From positions 69,649 through 133,648 of the forward strand of contig DESK01000010.1 of the NCBI GenBank assembly GCA_002361955.1: 64,000 nucleotides of DNA, read 5' to 3'. The notes under the pieces are model-generated. The model was not told the origin of the DNA. It worked only from the letters and a program-made list of their open reading frames with translations, and ran no database searches. Of the stretch, positions 51,399 through 60,926 are shown one piece after another. Positions within the stretch are counted from its first letter, which is position 1, and every line of letters starts with the position of its first letter. The position numbers and the translations under genes were made by a program. The DNA is from Lachnospiraceae bacterium UBA3316. Lineage in GTDB: Bacteria > Bacillota > Clostridia > Lachnospirales > Lachnospiraceae.

Positions 51399-54300
51399 AT
51401 GAAAAAGCGTATGAAAAAGCTTATGGCAGTGGTACTTTCGGCTGCCGTATGCGTATCTATGATACCCGCACAGGGTATCCAGGCAGCTCCGAAGGTGACG
51501 TTCACAGACGAACAGGAGGTTTTTGTCACATCTTACGGTGAAGAGCGTACTTCGGTGATCAATGACGGATGGAAGTTCTATCTTGGAACATCCTCCTCAG
51601 CACAGAATCCAGGCTTTAATGATTCGGATTGGGAAAATATTGACCTGCCCCACGATTTTAGTATTACCCAGGAGTTTACGACGAACGGCGAGGCGGAGAG
51701 TGGGTTCCTTTTGGGAGGCACGGGCTGGTACCGCAAAACCTTTATCCTTCCGGAGAGCTGCGCGGGCAAAAGAGTCGTACTGAACTTTGACGGAGTCTAT
51801 TCTCTGGCTACGGTGTATGTGAACGGAACAAGGGTCGGTGAAAATATGTATGGATACACACCGTTTGCCTTTGACATCACCGATTATATTACCTGCGACA
51901 GCGCCACAGAGAACCTGATCGCTGTGGAGGCAGTCAATAATGTGCCTTCTAGCCGTTGGTACTCAGGAAGCGGTATTTACCGCGACGTGAAGCTGATCGT
52001 CACAGATCCTGTCCATGTGGCTTTAAACGGCACCTATGTTACAACACCGAAGCTGAAAGAGAGCGACGGCCTTGACGGTACGGTAAGCGCGGCGGTGGAG
52101 GTTCAGAACGACAGCAGCGACTCTGCCCAGGTGACTGTCCGCAATACCGTGTTTGAAAAGGGGAGCACGGAGGAGGTAGCCTCTGCGGAAGCCCAGGCGA
52201 CGGTGGAGGCAGGAACCGCAAAGACCGTTCATGCGGATCCCGCAGTGGACGCGCCGAAGCTCTGGTCCGTGGATACGCCGAACCTCTATGTGCTTCGGAC
52301 GGAGATCGTAAAGGACGGCCAGGTGGTGGATACCTATGACACCGAGTTTGGCTTCAAATGGTATGAGTTCGCCGGAAATGAAGGCTTTAAACTGAACGGG
52401 GAAAACGTAAAGATCAATGGCGTGTGCATGCACCATGACCAGGGCGCCCTCGGTTCCGCGGCATACTATGACGCCATGTACCGCCAGATGCAGGTTATGA
52501 AAAATATGGGTGTAAACACGATCCGTGCCACCCACAATCCCTATGATGAGGATTTCGTGAATATCTGTAATGAGCTTGGGCTTATGGTGATCGAAGAATC
52601 CTTCGACGGCTGGGCATGGCCGAAAAACGGAAACAGCAATGACTTTTCCGCTCACTTTATGGAAAAGCTTGCGGCAACTAATCAGGTGATCGGCGGCGAC
52701 AGCTCCATGACATGGGCAGAGTTCACGCTGAAGTCCATGATCAGGCGCGACCGCAACGACGCGTCCATCATTCTGTGGTCTTTGGGAAATGAGATTCAGG
52801 AGGGCACTGCTGACGGTTCCAGCTGGGATTGGGGAGGCATTGCGCAGAATCTGATCTCCTGGGCGAAAGAGGTTGACGACGCCCATCCCCTGACCTCAGG
52901 CTCCAACAGGAAAAACCTGACAGACAGCGTATCACCCGTTATGCGTAAGATCGTGGAGAGCGGTGGTGTGGCCGGATACAACTATGCGACTGTTGGCCAG
53001 TTAAGATCTTTCGCGGAAGTATATAACAACGTGGTTCTTGCAAGTGAGACGGCCTCTGCTACAGGAAGCCGCGGAATCTATGTATCCCAGGCAAACAATA
53101 CAAACGTAGACGGTAAGCTTCATCTGACCTCCTATTCCACATCGACGGTTGGATGGGGGAAGACGGCGCCGAACTCTCTGTGGGATACCCTGCCCTATGA
53201 TTTCGTGGCAGGCGAGTGTGTGTGGACCGGATTTGACTACATCGGTGAGCCTACGCCTTACAATGGAGTCGGCCGTGGCAGCGTGTCAGGATGGGGCGCG
53301 TATCCCAACAGCAGTTACTTCGGTATCGTAGACACGGCAGGTTTCCCGAAGGATTCCTACTATCTGTACAGGAGCCAGTGGAATCAAAAAGCGAACACCC
53401 TGCACCTCGTGACTGCATGGGATAGCGGCAACATGATGCAGACAGGCGGAAAGACTCCTGTATGGGTTTATTCCAACGCGGCAAAGGTAGAGCTGTATCG
53501 CGACGACGTGCTTGTGGGCACAGCCATGCGTACGGTCAACACCACGGATGCCGGACATCAGTATTATACCTATACGACGCAGAGCAATGACAGCGCCTGC
53601 ACGACCACTTCCGGATCGGGAAGCGCTTCTCTCTATTCCGTTTTCAACGTGGCATTTGCAGACGGTACGCTTTCAGCAAAGGCGTATGACGAGAGTGGAA
53701 AAGAGATCACAAAAACCTGTGAAGGAAAGAAGGAGGTTACCACTCCCGGAGCTCCGGCAAACTTAGTGGTGGAAAAGAATAAAGAAGAGATCCTGGCAGA
53801 CGGCAGTAGCCTGGCCTATATTTCCGTAGATGTGACGGACGCGGCAGGAAACTTTGATACAAAAGCGACAAATGATATCAAATTTACCCTGGAGGGCAAC
53901 GGAGAGATCATGGGCGTGGACAACGGTGATCAGGCGACTTTGGATAAATTCCAGCAGAAAACCGTACTGGAAAGCGCCACATCTGCCCATATCCAGGCAT
54001 TTTCAGGAAAAGCCCTGGTGATCGTAAAATCGACTACAGAGGCAGGAAGCTTTACCGTGAATGTGTCCGCAGAGGGGCTTGAGGGTGACAGCGTTACCGT
54101 TTCTACGGCGCAGGCACCGGGCCAGGCGGCAAACGGCATAGCCAGCTACCGTCTGTCCAGACATTGCTATGTTCCGGCAGGCACTGCAGATCTTCAGCTT
54201 CCGGCTAAGACAAAGGTTACGTATAAAGACGGAAGTACGGCTGAGCTGCCCATCCAGTGGGAAGCTTACGATAAGGCAAACCTGAAGAAGAATGGTTCCT

Positions 54301-56027
54301 TCAAAATTAATGGTTCCATAAAAGTCGGAACAGATCAGATGGCCCTGTATATTACAGCCCATGTATACAGCCCTATCGCCTCCGTGCAGAACTATACGGG
54401 AATTACTTCGCCGAAGATGGTTCCCACGCTTCCCGGCTCAGTCATGACGTATCTGGATGACGGAAGCGCTTTTGAGGAATTCCCTGTTACCTGGGATATG
54501 AGCGGTATCACGGCAGATTCCTTCGCGTCAGTGGGCATGTTGGTTACGATTAACGGTACGGTGAGCGCCCTGGGCGGAACGTATCCGGTGACGGCGGTGA
54601 TCCGTGTGGCAGAGCCTATCGAGGGAGAAAAGAACAACATTGCTCCTACGGCAAGCGAGATCACCTCGACGGCTACGGGAGACACGCTTCTTTCGATTAA
54701 GAACGGAGTGAAATATGCGACAAAGGATGATACAAGTGAGAGATGGTCAAACTGGCCCCAGAGAAACGAGGAAGGCCCTTCAAGTATTACGATGAAATGG
54801 GACACCGCCCATGTGGTAGACCAGATTAACCTGTATTATTACCTGGAGGCGGGAACAGCCAGCTCACAGGCGCCTACCAGCATTGCCTTTGAATACTCCC
54901 TGAATGGTACAGACTTCAGCCCCGTTGCCTATGAGGAGCCGGTGGAGCTTCCCACAGAGGCCGGTGTGGCGGAGAATGGATACAGCTTCCAGCTGAAGGA
55001 AACGGTCGTTCCCATCGCGGTGCGGATCGTCCTGGGACATGACGTGGGTAAATTTATCGGTTTGACAGAGGTGGAAGTGATTGAGACGCCGATCAGCTAT
55101 GAGGAAAACACTTCTGCAGACCTGAAGGGCGTCACAGTAAGCGGAGTATCCGTAAAATTTGACAGTTCCAAGACAGAGTATGTGGTAGACGCTCCGTCCC
55201 TGGACAATATCGTCGTAGCTAATGACGTGAACGCATCTGTGACGATCGTAAAAATCGGTGAGGCGACGGCAAAAATTATCGCGAAATCTGAGGATGGAAA
55301 AACCACAAAGACCTACACGATTACGCTGAAAACATCTCCCAGCGAGGTGAGGGCGGAAGCTCTGCGCAAGGAGCTGAGGAGTCAGATAGCGGCCGCAAAG
55401 GCCATCGATGCTTCCATTTACACGAAGGACAGCTATGGAAAACTGCAGAGTGTGATCGCCCTCATTGAAAAGGAAATGGGGACTGCGTCCGAGGCGAGAC
55501 TGAAAGAGCTTGTAAGTCAGCTGGCAGCGGCACAGAAAGGACTGGTAAAGGCCACGGTATCACCGAATCCTGCCATTAAGAAGGGCGATTCCTACAAGGC
55601 AAAAACGGTAGAGGGCAAGGTTCTCGACGCTAACGCAAAGACGGTTGCCATTACGAAAATTTCGAAAACTGGTAAAAAGGCTTCCAAAATCACGATACCG
55701 GCTACCGTTAAGGTAAATGGCGTGACCTGCCAGGTGGTGCAGATCGGCGCCAATGCCTTCAAGGGCTGCAGCAAGTTGAAATCCGTTGTAATCGGAAAGA
55801 ACGTAAAGCTTATCCAGAAAAACGCGTTCTACGGCTGCAGTAAGCTGAGCAAAGTCACCTTCCAGGGCACAGCTGTAAAGACAATAAAGAGCGGAGCCTT
55901 CAAAAAGACCGCCGCTAAGATGACAGTCAAAGTGCCGAAGAAATTGAAGAAAAATAAGAAAGCTTTGAAAGCCTTCCAGAAGAAATTGACAAAGGCGGGC
56001 ATGAACAAAAAGGCAGTGATCAAATAG
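51399..56027 (+). CDS. Secreted GH2 beta-galactosidase-type enzyme with Ig-like, discoidin-like and BspA-like domains
   Basis: 1542 residues; ATG 51399 follows AGGAGG. Signal peptide ~1-31. GH2 sugar-binding domain with WKFYLGTSSSAQNPGF and GGTGWYRKTF, Ig-like domain, then the barrel with HHDQGALGSAAYYDAMYRQM, acid/base Glu465 in LWSLGNEI and probable nucleophile Glu550 in LASETASA. DUF4982-like and further Ig/invasin-like domains follow (to ~1080), a discoidin-like domain (~1085-1230), a cadherin-like sandwich (~1235-1310), a FIVAR-like helical module (~1320-1385) and the lysine-rich leucine-rich-repeat tail (~1392-1542). GH2 covers beta-galactosidase, beta-glucuronidase and beta-mannosidase; galactosidase is most likely from overall layout but not proven. 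Confidence 0.88.
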   Translation: MKKRMKKLMAVVLSAAVCVSMIPAQGIQAAPKVTFTDEQEVFVTSYGEERTSVINDGWKFYLGTSSSAQNPGFNDSDWENIDLPHDFSITQEFTTNGEAESGFLLGGTGWYRKTFILPESCAGKRVVLNFDGVYSLATVYVNGTRVGENMYGYTPFAFDITDYITCDSATENLIAVEAVNNVPSSRWYSGSGIYRDVKLIVTDPVHVALNGTYVTTPKLKESDGLDGTVSAAVEVQNDSSDSAQVTVRNTVFEKGSTEEVASAEAQATVEAGTAKTVHADPAVDAPKLWSVDTPNLYVLRTEIVKDGQVVDTYDTEFGFKWYEFAGNEGFKLNGENVKINGVCMHHDQGALGSAAYYDAMYRQMQVMKNMGVNTIRATHNPYDEDFVNICNELGLMVIEESFDGWAWPKNGNSNDFSAHFMEKLAATNQVIGGDSSMTWAEFTLKSMIRRDRNDASIILWSLGNEIQEGTADGSSWDWGGIAQNLISWAKEVDDAHPLTSGSNRKNLTDSVSPVMRKIVESGGVAGYNYATVGQLRSFAEVYNNVVLASETASATGSRGIYVSQANNTNVDGKLHLTSYSTSTVGWGKTAPNSLWDTLPYDFVAGECVWTGFDYIGEPTPYNGVGRGSVSGWGAYPNSSYFGIVDTAGFPKDSYYLYRSQWNQKANTLHLVTAWDSGNMMQTGGKTPVWVYSNAAKVELYRDDVLVGTAMRTVNTTDAGHQYYTYTTQSNDSACTTTSGSGSASLYSVFNVAFADGTLSAKAYDESGKEITKTCEGKKEVTTPGAPANLVVEKNKEEILADGSSLAYISVDVTDAAGNFDTKATNDIKFTLEGNGEIMGVDNGDQATLDKFQQKTVLESATSAHIQAFSGKALVIVKSTTEAGSFTVNVSAEGLEGDSVTVSTAQAPGQAANGIASYRLSRHCYVPAGTADLQLPAKTKVTYKDGSTAELPIQWEAYDKANLKKNGSFKINGSIKVGTDQMALYITAHVYSPIASVQNYTGITSPKMVPTLPGSVMTYLDDGSAFEEFPVTWDMSGITADSFASVGMLVTINGTVSALGGTYPVTAVIRVAEPIEGEKNNIAPTASEITSTATGDTLLSIKNGVKYATKDDTSERWSNWPQRNEEGPSSITMKWDTAHVVDQINLYYYLEAGTASSQAPTSIAFEYSLNGTDFSPVAYEEPVELPTEAGVAENGYSFQLKETVVPIAVRIVLGHDVGKFIGLTEVEVIETPISYEENTSADLKGVTVSGVSVKFDSSKTEYVVDAPSLDNIVVANDVNASVTIVKIGEATAKIIAKSEDGKTTKTYTITLKTSPSEVRAEALRKELRSQIAAAKAIDASIYTKDSYGKLQSVIALIEKEMGTASEARLKELVSQLAAAQKGLVKATVSPNPAIKKGDSYKAKTVEGKVLDANAKTVAITKISKTGKKASKITIPATVKVNGVTCQVVQIGANAFKGCSKLKSVVIGKNVKLIQKNAFYGCSKLSKVTFQGTAVKTIKSGAFKKTAAKMTVKVPKKLKKNKKALKAFQKKLTKAGMNKKAVIK

Positions 56028-56047
56028 CTGCGGGTTTGAATAAGAAA

Positions 56048-56096
56048 GAAGGCATTGCGATCCGTTTCCTGAAACGGATCGCAATGCCTTCACTTT
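56048..56096. terminator. Bidirectional terminator between GH2 and argG
   Basis: A perfect 21-base-pair stem: left arm 56048-56068 (begins GAAGGCATTGCG), right arm 56071-56091 (ends CGCAATGCCTTC), with almost no loop. ACTTTTATA follows on the plus strand. It serves the convergent ends. Confidence 0.85.
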
Positions 56097-56113
56097 TATA
56101 CAGATAAGGGAGC

Positions 56114-57343
56114 TTATTTATTGTTATTCTTTTCAACCTCAGCCAGCTTCATGGCGCGAACCTTTAAGGGAAGGCCAAACAGAGTGATAAAGCCGCTGGC
56201 GTCATGGTGGTCATACAGATCGCCGGTCGTAAAGCTTGCCAGGGATTCGTTGTAGAGGCTGTACGGGGAAGTCGTTCCGGCCTTAATGATATTGCCCTTG
56301 TAGAGCTTAAATTTCACTTCGCCGGTCACATACTCCTGCGTCACTTCTACGAAAGCCTGGATCGCCTCGCGGAGAGGGGTAAACCATTTTCCTTCATATA
56401 CGACCTGGGCAAGTTTATTTCCCATATCTTTTTTCACTTCCATCGTTGCCCTGTCTAAGACAAGCTCTTCCAGCTGCTGGTGGGCTTCCATCAGGATAGT
56501 TCCGCCCGGGGTCTCATACACGCCTCGGGACTTCATGCCCACAACACGGTTCTCCACGATATCTACGATGCCGATGCCGTGCTTTCCGCCCAGCTCGTTT
56601 AATTTTTTGATAATGTCGGAAACCTTCATCTTAACACCGTTGATGCTTGTCGGGATGCCTTTTTCAAAGGTCATCGTCACGTATTCTCCCTGATCCGGCG
56701 CTTTCTCCGGGGAAACGCCGAGCATCAGCAAATGGTCGTAGTTGGGCTCATTTTCCGGCTCCTCCAGCTCCAGGCCTTCATGGCTGATGTGCCACAGGTT
56801 CCTGTCGCGGCTGTAGCTGGAATCTGTGCCAAAGGGAAGATCAATGCCGTGCTGTTTGCAGTATTCGATTTCATCCTCACGGGACTGCATGGTCCACACA
56901 TCTGTCATGCGCCAGGGAGCGATTACCTTGATGTCGGGAGCAAGGGCCTTGATACCCAGCTCAAAACGGATCTGGTCATTTCCTTTGCCGGTAGCGCCGT
57001 GGCAGATGGCAACGGCGTTTTCCTTCCGGGCGATTTCCACCAGCTTTTTCGCGATGGCGGGGCGGGCCATAGAGGTTCCCAGCAGATATTTGTGCTCGTA
57101 TACGGCTCCTGCCTTTACGCAGGGCATAATATAGTCCTCGCAGAATTCATCTACGATATTTTCAATGTAGAGCTTGGAAGCGCCGGAAAGCTTTGCCCTC
57201 TCGTCCAGGCCGTCCAGCTCGCTGCCCTGTCCGCAGTCGATACAGCAGCAGATCACTTCATAATCAAAGGTTTCCTTCAGCCAGGGAATGATCGCTGTGG
57301 TATCCAGGCCGCCGGAGTATGCTAAAACTACTTTTTCTTTCAT
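56114..57343 (-). CDS. argG: Argininosuccinate synthase
   Basis: 409 residues. Joins citrulline and aspartate with ATP. The PP-loop is [16 protein letters not shown] at the N-terminus; [34 protein letters not shown] and [13 protein letters not shown] are family motifs. AGGAGG precedes the ATG at 57343. It is transcribed divergently from argC across a shared control region; argH is not beside it, nor is argF in the window. Confidence 0.97.
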   Translation of the reverse strand: MKEKVVLAYSGGLDTTAIIPWLKETFDYEVICCCIDCGQGSELDGLDERAKLSGASKLYIENIVDEFCEDYIMPCVKAGAVYEHKYLLGTSMARPAIAKKLVEIARKENAVAICHGATGKGNDQIRFELGIKALAPDIKVIAPWRMTDVWTMQSREDEIEYCKQHGIDLPFGTDSSYSRDRNLWHISHEGLELEEPENEPNYDHLLMLGVSPEKAPDQGEYVTMTFEKGIPTSINGVKMKVSDIIKKLNELGGKHGIGIVDIVENRVVGMKSRGVYETPGGTILMEAHQQLEELVLDRATMEVKKDMGNKLAQVVYEGKWFTPLREAIQAFVEVTQEYVTGEVKFKLYKGNIIKAGTTSPYSLYNESLASFTTGDLYDHHDASGFITLFGLPLKVRAMKLAEVEKNNNK

Positions 57344-57429
57344 AAGTGATTCCTCCTCTTAAAATCCTCAAAAGGGATATTTTTTTATAAATGGTATTAT
57401 TTCATACAATTTTGAAATTTTCATTCCCT

Positions 57430-57458
57430 ACTATACAACAATTCATCCGTATATGCAA
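57430..57458 (-). promoter_or_regulatory. argG promoter
   Basis: Minus strand TTGCAT (57458-57453), 17-base spacer, TATAGT (57435-57430). The spacer contains GATGAATTG, an arginine-box-like half site. Confidence 0.78.
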
Positions 57459-57477
57459 GCACAAATTTTCAAAAAAA

Positions 57478-57491
57478 TGAATAAAAATTCA
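57478..57491. promoter_or_regulatory. Arginine-box-like palindrome between argG and argC
   Basis: TGAATAAAAATTCA (57478-57491), a perfect dyad matching the TGAAT-N4-ATTCA form of ArgR/AhrC boxes known from other bacteria. It is 20 bases upstream of the argG -35. Confidence 0.7.
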
Positions 57492-57551
57492 CCTAAGTAG
57501 CGGAAAAAGACAACACATTGCGACGAAAATAGCTGAACAGTGAAAAATATG

Positions 57552-57591
57552 CTTGCATAATATTCATATACAATGTATAATTATGCAAGCG
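57552..57591 (+). promoter_or_regulatory. argC promoter overlapped by inverted repeat and arginine-box-like sites
   Basis: TTGCAT (57554-57559), 17-base spacer, consensus TATAAT (57577-57582). The whole promoter sits inside the perfect 11-base inverted repeat GCTTGCATAAT (57552-57562) / ATTATGCAAGC (57581-57591). TGTATAATTATGCA (57575-57588) resembles an arginine box over the -10. Repression by ArgR would block polymerase directly. Confidence 0.7.
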
Positions 57592-57733
57592 AAAGAAATC
57601 GCTGAAAAAACTTTACTTCGGCAGAGGATTGTATTATGATGATGCATGGGTCAAAATGACGTTTGCATTATAACTGTGAAGGGACGGAGCAGTTATAAAA
57701 AAGCGAAGATTTGTTTCAAAGGAGTGAAAAAAT
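57592..57733 (+). other. argC leader
   Basis: Untranslated leader of ~140 bases with a perfect hairpin TTATAACTG (57668-57676) / CAGTTATAA (57690-57698) ending 35 bases before the start codon. No T-box core motif or leader peptide was seen. Confidence 0.4.
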
Positions 57734-58771
57734 ATGAAGGTGGGAATTATAGGAGCTACGGGATATGCCGGTGGGGAGCTGGTGAGGCTTTTGATGGGGC
57801 ACCCGGAGGCTGAGATTGTTTGGTACGGTTCAAGAAGCTATATAGATAAGAAGTATTATGAGGTATTCCAGAATATGTTCCAGATTGTGGAGGATACTTG
57901 CCTGGATGACAATATGGAGGCTCTGGCAGAGCAGGCGGATGTGATCTTTACGGCTACGCCCCAGGGATTCTGCGCTTCCATGGTAAATGAGAAGATTCTT
58001 TCCAAGACGAAGATCGTTGATCTGAGCGCGGATTTCAGGATTAAGGATGTACATACCTATGAGGAATGGTATAAGATTCCCCATAAATCGCCCCAGTTCA
58101 TCGAGGAGGCTGTCTACGGGCTCTGCGAGATCAACAGGGAAGAGGTGAAGAAGGCCAGGCTGGTGGCAAATCCGGGATGTTATCCCACCTGCAGCACGCT
58201 GACCATCTACCCCCTTGTAAAGGAGGGGATCATCCAGCCGAATACGATTATCATCGACGCCAAGTCCGGAACCTCCGGCGCCGGCAGGGGAGCGAAGGTA
58301 GATAATCTTTACTGCGAGGTCAATGAAAATATGAAGGCATATGGCGTGGCAACCCACAGACATACGCCGGAGATCGAAGAACAGCTGGGCTATGCGGCCG
58401 GTGAAAAGGTGACGATCAATTTTACCCCGCACCTGGCGCCCATGAACAGGGGAATTTTGGTGACGGCCTACGCTTCCTTAGCGAAGGAGATATCCTATGA
58501 GGAAGTCAAAGCTGTTTATGATAAATATTATCAAAAAGAGAAGTTTGTTCGGGTATTAGAGCGGGATGTATGCCCCCAGACAAAGTGGGTGGAAGGCAGC
58601 AATTTCGTGGATGTGAATTTTAAGCTGGATCCCCGGACAAACCGTATCATTATGATGGGAGCCATGGATAACCTGGTCAAGGGAGCGGCAGGCCAGGCAG
58701 TGCAGAATATGAACCTGATGTTCGGGCTGGAAGAGAGTACGGGCCTGTGCCAGGTACCCATGTTCCCATAG
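57734..58771 (+). CDS. argC: N-acetyl-gamma-glutamyl-phosphate reductase
   Basis: 345 residues. NADPH-dependent third step of arginine synthesis. KVGIIGATGYAGGELVRLL binds the nucleotide; catalytic Cys is in VANPGCYPTCSTL; later TPHLAPMNRGILVT and NFVDVNFKLDPRTNRI. AGGAG precedes the ATG. First gene of argCJBD; 19 bases before argJ. Confidence 0.97.
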   Translation: MKVGIIGATGYAGGELVRLLMGHPEAEIVWYGSRSYIDKKYYEVFQNMFQIVEDTCLDDNMEALAEQADVIFTATPQGFCASMVNEKILSKTKIVDLSADFRIKDVHTYEEWYKIPHKSPQFIEEAVYGLCEINREEVKKARLVANPGCYPTCSTLTIYPLVKEGIIQPNTIIIDAKSGTSGAGRGAKVDNLYCEVNENMKAYGVATHRHTPEIEEQLGYAAGEKVTINFTPHLAPMNRGILVTAYASLAKEISYEEVKAVYDKYYQKEKFVRVLERDVCPQTKWVEGSNFVDVNFKLDPRTNRIIMMGAMDNLVKGAAGQAVQNMNLMFGLEESTGLCQVPMFP

Positions 58772-58790
58772 AAGACGAAGGAGGAAACAT

Positions 58791-60011
58791 ATGCAGATCA
58801 TAGAAGGCGGCGTGACCGCGGCAAAGGGTTTTTGTGCCATCGGGATTCACGCAGGGATCAAAAAAGATAAAAAGGATATGGCGATGATCGCAAGCGCAGC
58901 GCCCTGCCAGGCGGCAGGAACCTTTACGACGAATGTGGTGAAGGCAGCTCCTGTAAAGTGGGATCAGGACATCGTCTACCATCATCCGAGTGCCCGGGCT
59001 GTGGTGATAAACAGCGGTGTGGCAAATGCCTGTACCGGGGAAGAAGGATTCGGTTACTGCCGGGAGACGGCGAAGAAGGCGGCGGAGCTTCTGAATATTT
59101 CCGAAAGCGAGGTTCTGGTGGCCTCCACCGGTGTGATCGGCCGGCAGCTTCCCATGGATCTGATGAAGAAGGGCATCGAAAGCATGGTTCCCCTGCTGTC
59201 AGATTCTAAGGAGGCGGGCACTTTGGCCGCCGAGGCGATCATGACGACGGATACGGTGAAAAAGGAAGTGGCTGTGAAGATATCCCTCGGAGGAAAGGAC
59301 GTTACCATCGGCGGTATGTGTAAGGGGGCGGGGATGATCCACCCCAATATGTGCACGATGTTAAGCTTTCTTACGACTGACGCGGCGATCTCCAAAGAGA
59401 TGCTGCAGAAGGCCTTGAGCGCTGATGTGTGTGACACCTATAATATGATTTCCGTGGATGGGGATACCTCCACAAACGATACAGTGCTTCTTCTCGCCAA
59501 CGGCCTTGCGGGGAATCCTGTGATCACAGAGGAAAATGAGGATTACAGAGCCTTTGCCCGGGCGCTGAATTATGTCAATACAGAGCTTGCGAAGAAGATG
59601 GCAGGCGACGGCGAAGGGGCTACGGCCCTCTTTGAGGTCAAGGTGGTAGGGGCAGAGTCGAAGGAGCAGGCTGTGCTGTTAAGTAAGTCTGTCGTTACTT
59701 CAAACCTGACAAAAGCGGCGATCTACGGGCATGACGCCAACTGGGGCAGGATTTTATGCGCCATGGGGTATTCCGGGGCGAAGTTTGACCCGGAAAAAGT
59801 AGATCTGTATTTTGAGAGCGCGGCAGGAAAACTGAAAATTATCGAAAACGGTGTTTCTACAGGCTATAGCGAGGAGGAGGCCACAAGAATTCTCTCTGAA
59901 AAGGCGGTGACGGCCATCGCGGATATCAAAATGGGGCAGGCAACTGCCACTGCCTGGGGCTGCGACCTGACACATGAATATGTGACCATCAATGCGGACT
60001 ACCGTTCTTAG
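58791..60011 (+). CDS. argJ: Glutamate N-acetyltransferase / amino-acid acetyltransferase ArgJ
   Basis: 406 residues. Recycles the acetyl group from N-acetylornithine to glutamate. The Ntn self-cleavage site is in KGAGMIHPNMCTMLSFLTTD; the conserved Thr nucleophile follows Cys where most homologues have Ala. FTTNVVKAAPVKWDQ and STGVIGRQLPMDL are family motifs, and AIYGHDANWGRILCAMGYSG lies in the beta chain. AAGGAGG precedes the ATG. Cyclic arginine pathway, so argA/argE need not exist. Confidence 0.95.
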   Translation: MQIIEGGVTAAKGFCAIGIHAGIKKDKKDMAMIASAAPCQAAGTFTTNVVKAAPVKWDQDIVYHHPSARAVVINSGVANACTGEEGFGYCRETAKKAAELLNISESEVLVASTGVIGRQLPMDLMKKGIESMVPLLSDSKEAGTLAAEAIMTTDTVKKEVAVKISLGGKDVTIGGMCKGAGMIHPNMCTMLSFLTTDAAISKEMLQKALSADVCDTYNMISVDGDTSTNDTVLLLANGLAGNPVITEENEDYRAFARALNYVNTELAKKMAGDGEGATALFEVKVVGAESKEQAVLLSKSVVTSNLTKAAIYGHDANWGRILCAMGYSGAKFDPEKVDLYFESAAGKLKIIENGVSTGYSEEEATRILSEKAVTAIADIKMGQATATAWGCDLTHEYVTINADYRS

Positions 60012-60026
60012 CAAGGAGGATAAAAA

Positions 60027-60926
60027 ATGGAGACTATGGAAAACTGGCTGCAAAAGGCCAATGTCTTAATCGAAGCGCTGCCTTATATTCAGAGGTTTCA
60101 GGGAAAAACGATTGTGGTGAAATACGGCGGAAGCGCCATGGTGGACCATGAGCTGAAAAAGAGTGTGATCCGCGATGTAGCCCTCTTAAAGCTCGTAGGC
60201 TTCCGTCCCATCATCGTGCATGGAGGCGGAAAAGAAATCACACGCTGGACAAAAAAGCTGGGCATTGAAACGAATTTTGTGAATGGCTTGAGGGTGACGG
60301 ACAAGGCCACCATGGATGTGGCGGAGATGGTATTAAATAAGATCAACAAAGGGCTGGCCTCTATGATGGAGAAAGTGGGAGTTCATGCCGTGGGAATCTG
60401 CGGGAAGGACGGTTCTGTGCTCCGTGTGGATAAAAAGCTGTCAGGAGGAAAGGACATCGGCTTTGTCGGTGAAGTCAAAGAGGTCAACACAGGCCTTCTC
60501 AATACACTGCTGGACAATGATATCGTTCCGGTGGTCTGCCCCATCGGCTCAGACGACAACTACCATTCTTTCAATATTAACGCGGATGACGCAGCCTGCG
60601 CGATTGCCACGGCTATGGGAGCCGCGAAGCTGGCGTTTCTGACAGATATCGAGGGCGTTTACCGGGATCCTCTGGACAAATCCAGCCTGATTTCTGAGCT
60701 TACGGTGGCCGAGGCGGAAGAGCTGATGAAAAGCGGAAATGTGGGCGGCGGTATGCTGCCCAAAATTCAGAACTGCGTAGACGCCATCTGGTCCGGCGTT
60801 TCCAGAGTCCATATTTTGGACGGAAGGATTGCCCATTGCCTGCTGTTGGAGTTCTTTACCAACCGGGGGGTGGGAACCGCCATTATGGGAGATGAGGAGG
60901 AGAGATATTATGAAATCAACTCATGA
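60027..60926 (+). CDS. argB: Acetylglutamate kinase
   Basis: 299 residues. Phosphorylates N-acetylglutamate. [34 protein letters not shown], and [20 protein letters not shown] are the amino-acid-kinase motifs; [12 protein letters not shown] is the conserved C-terminal Lys region. The N-terminal helix ([21 protein letters not shown]) is of the length found in the hexameric arginine-inhibited type, so feedback inhibition is likely. AAGGAGG precedes the start. Overlaps argD by 17 bases. Confidence 0.96.
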   Translation: METMENWLQKANVLIEALPYIQRFQGKTIVVKYGGSAMVDHELKKSVIRDVALLKLVGFRPIIVHGGGKEITRWTKKLGIETNFVNGLRVTDKATMDVAEMVLNKINKGLASMMEKVGVHAVGICGKDGSVLRVDKKLSGGKDIGFVGEVKEVNTGLLNTLLDNDIVPVVCPIGSDDNYHSFNINADDAACAIATAMGAAKLAFLTDIEGVYRDPLDKSSLISELTVAEAEELMKSGNVGGGMLPKIQNCVDAIWSGVSRVHILDGRIAHCLLLEFFTNRGVGTAIMGDEEERYYEINS

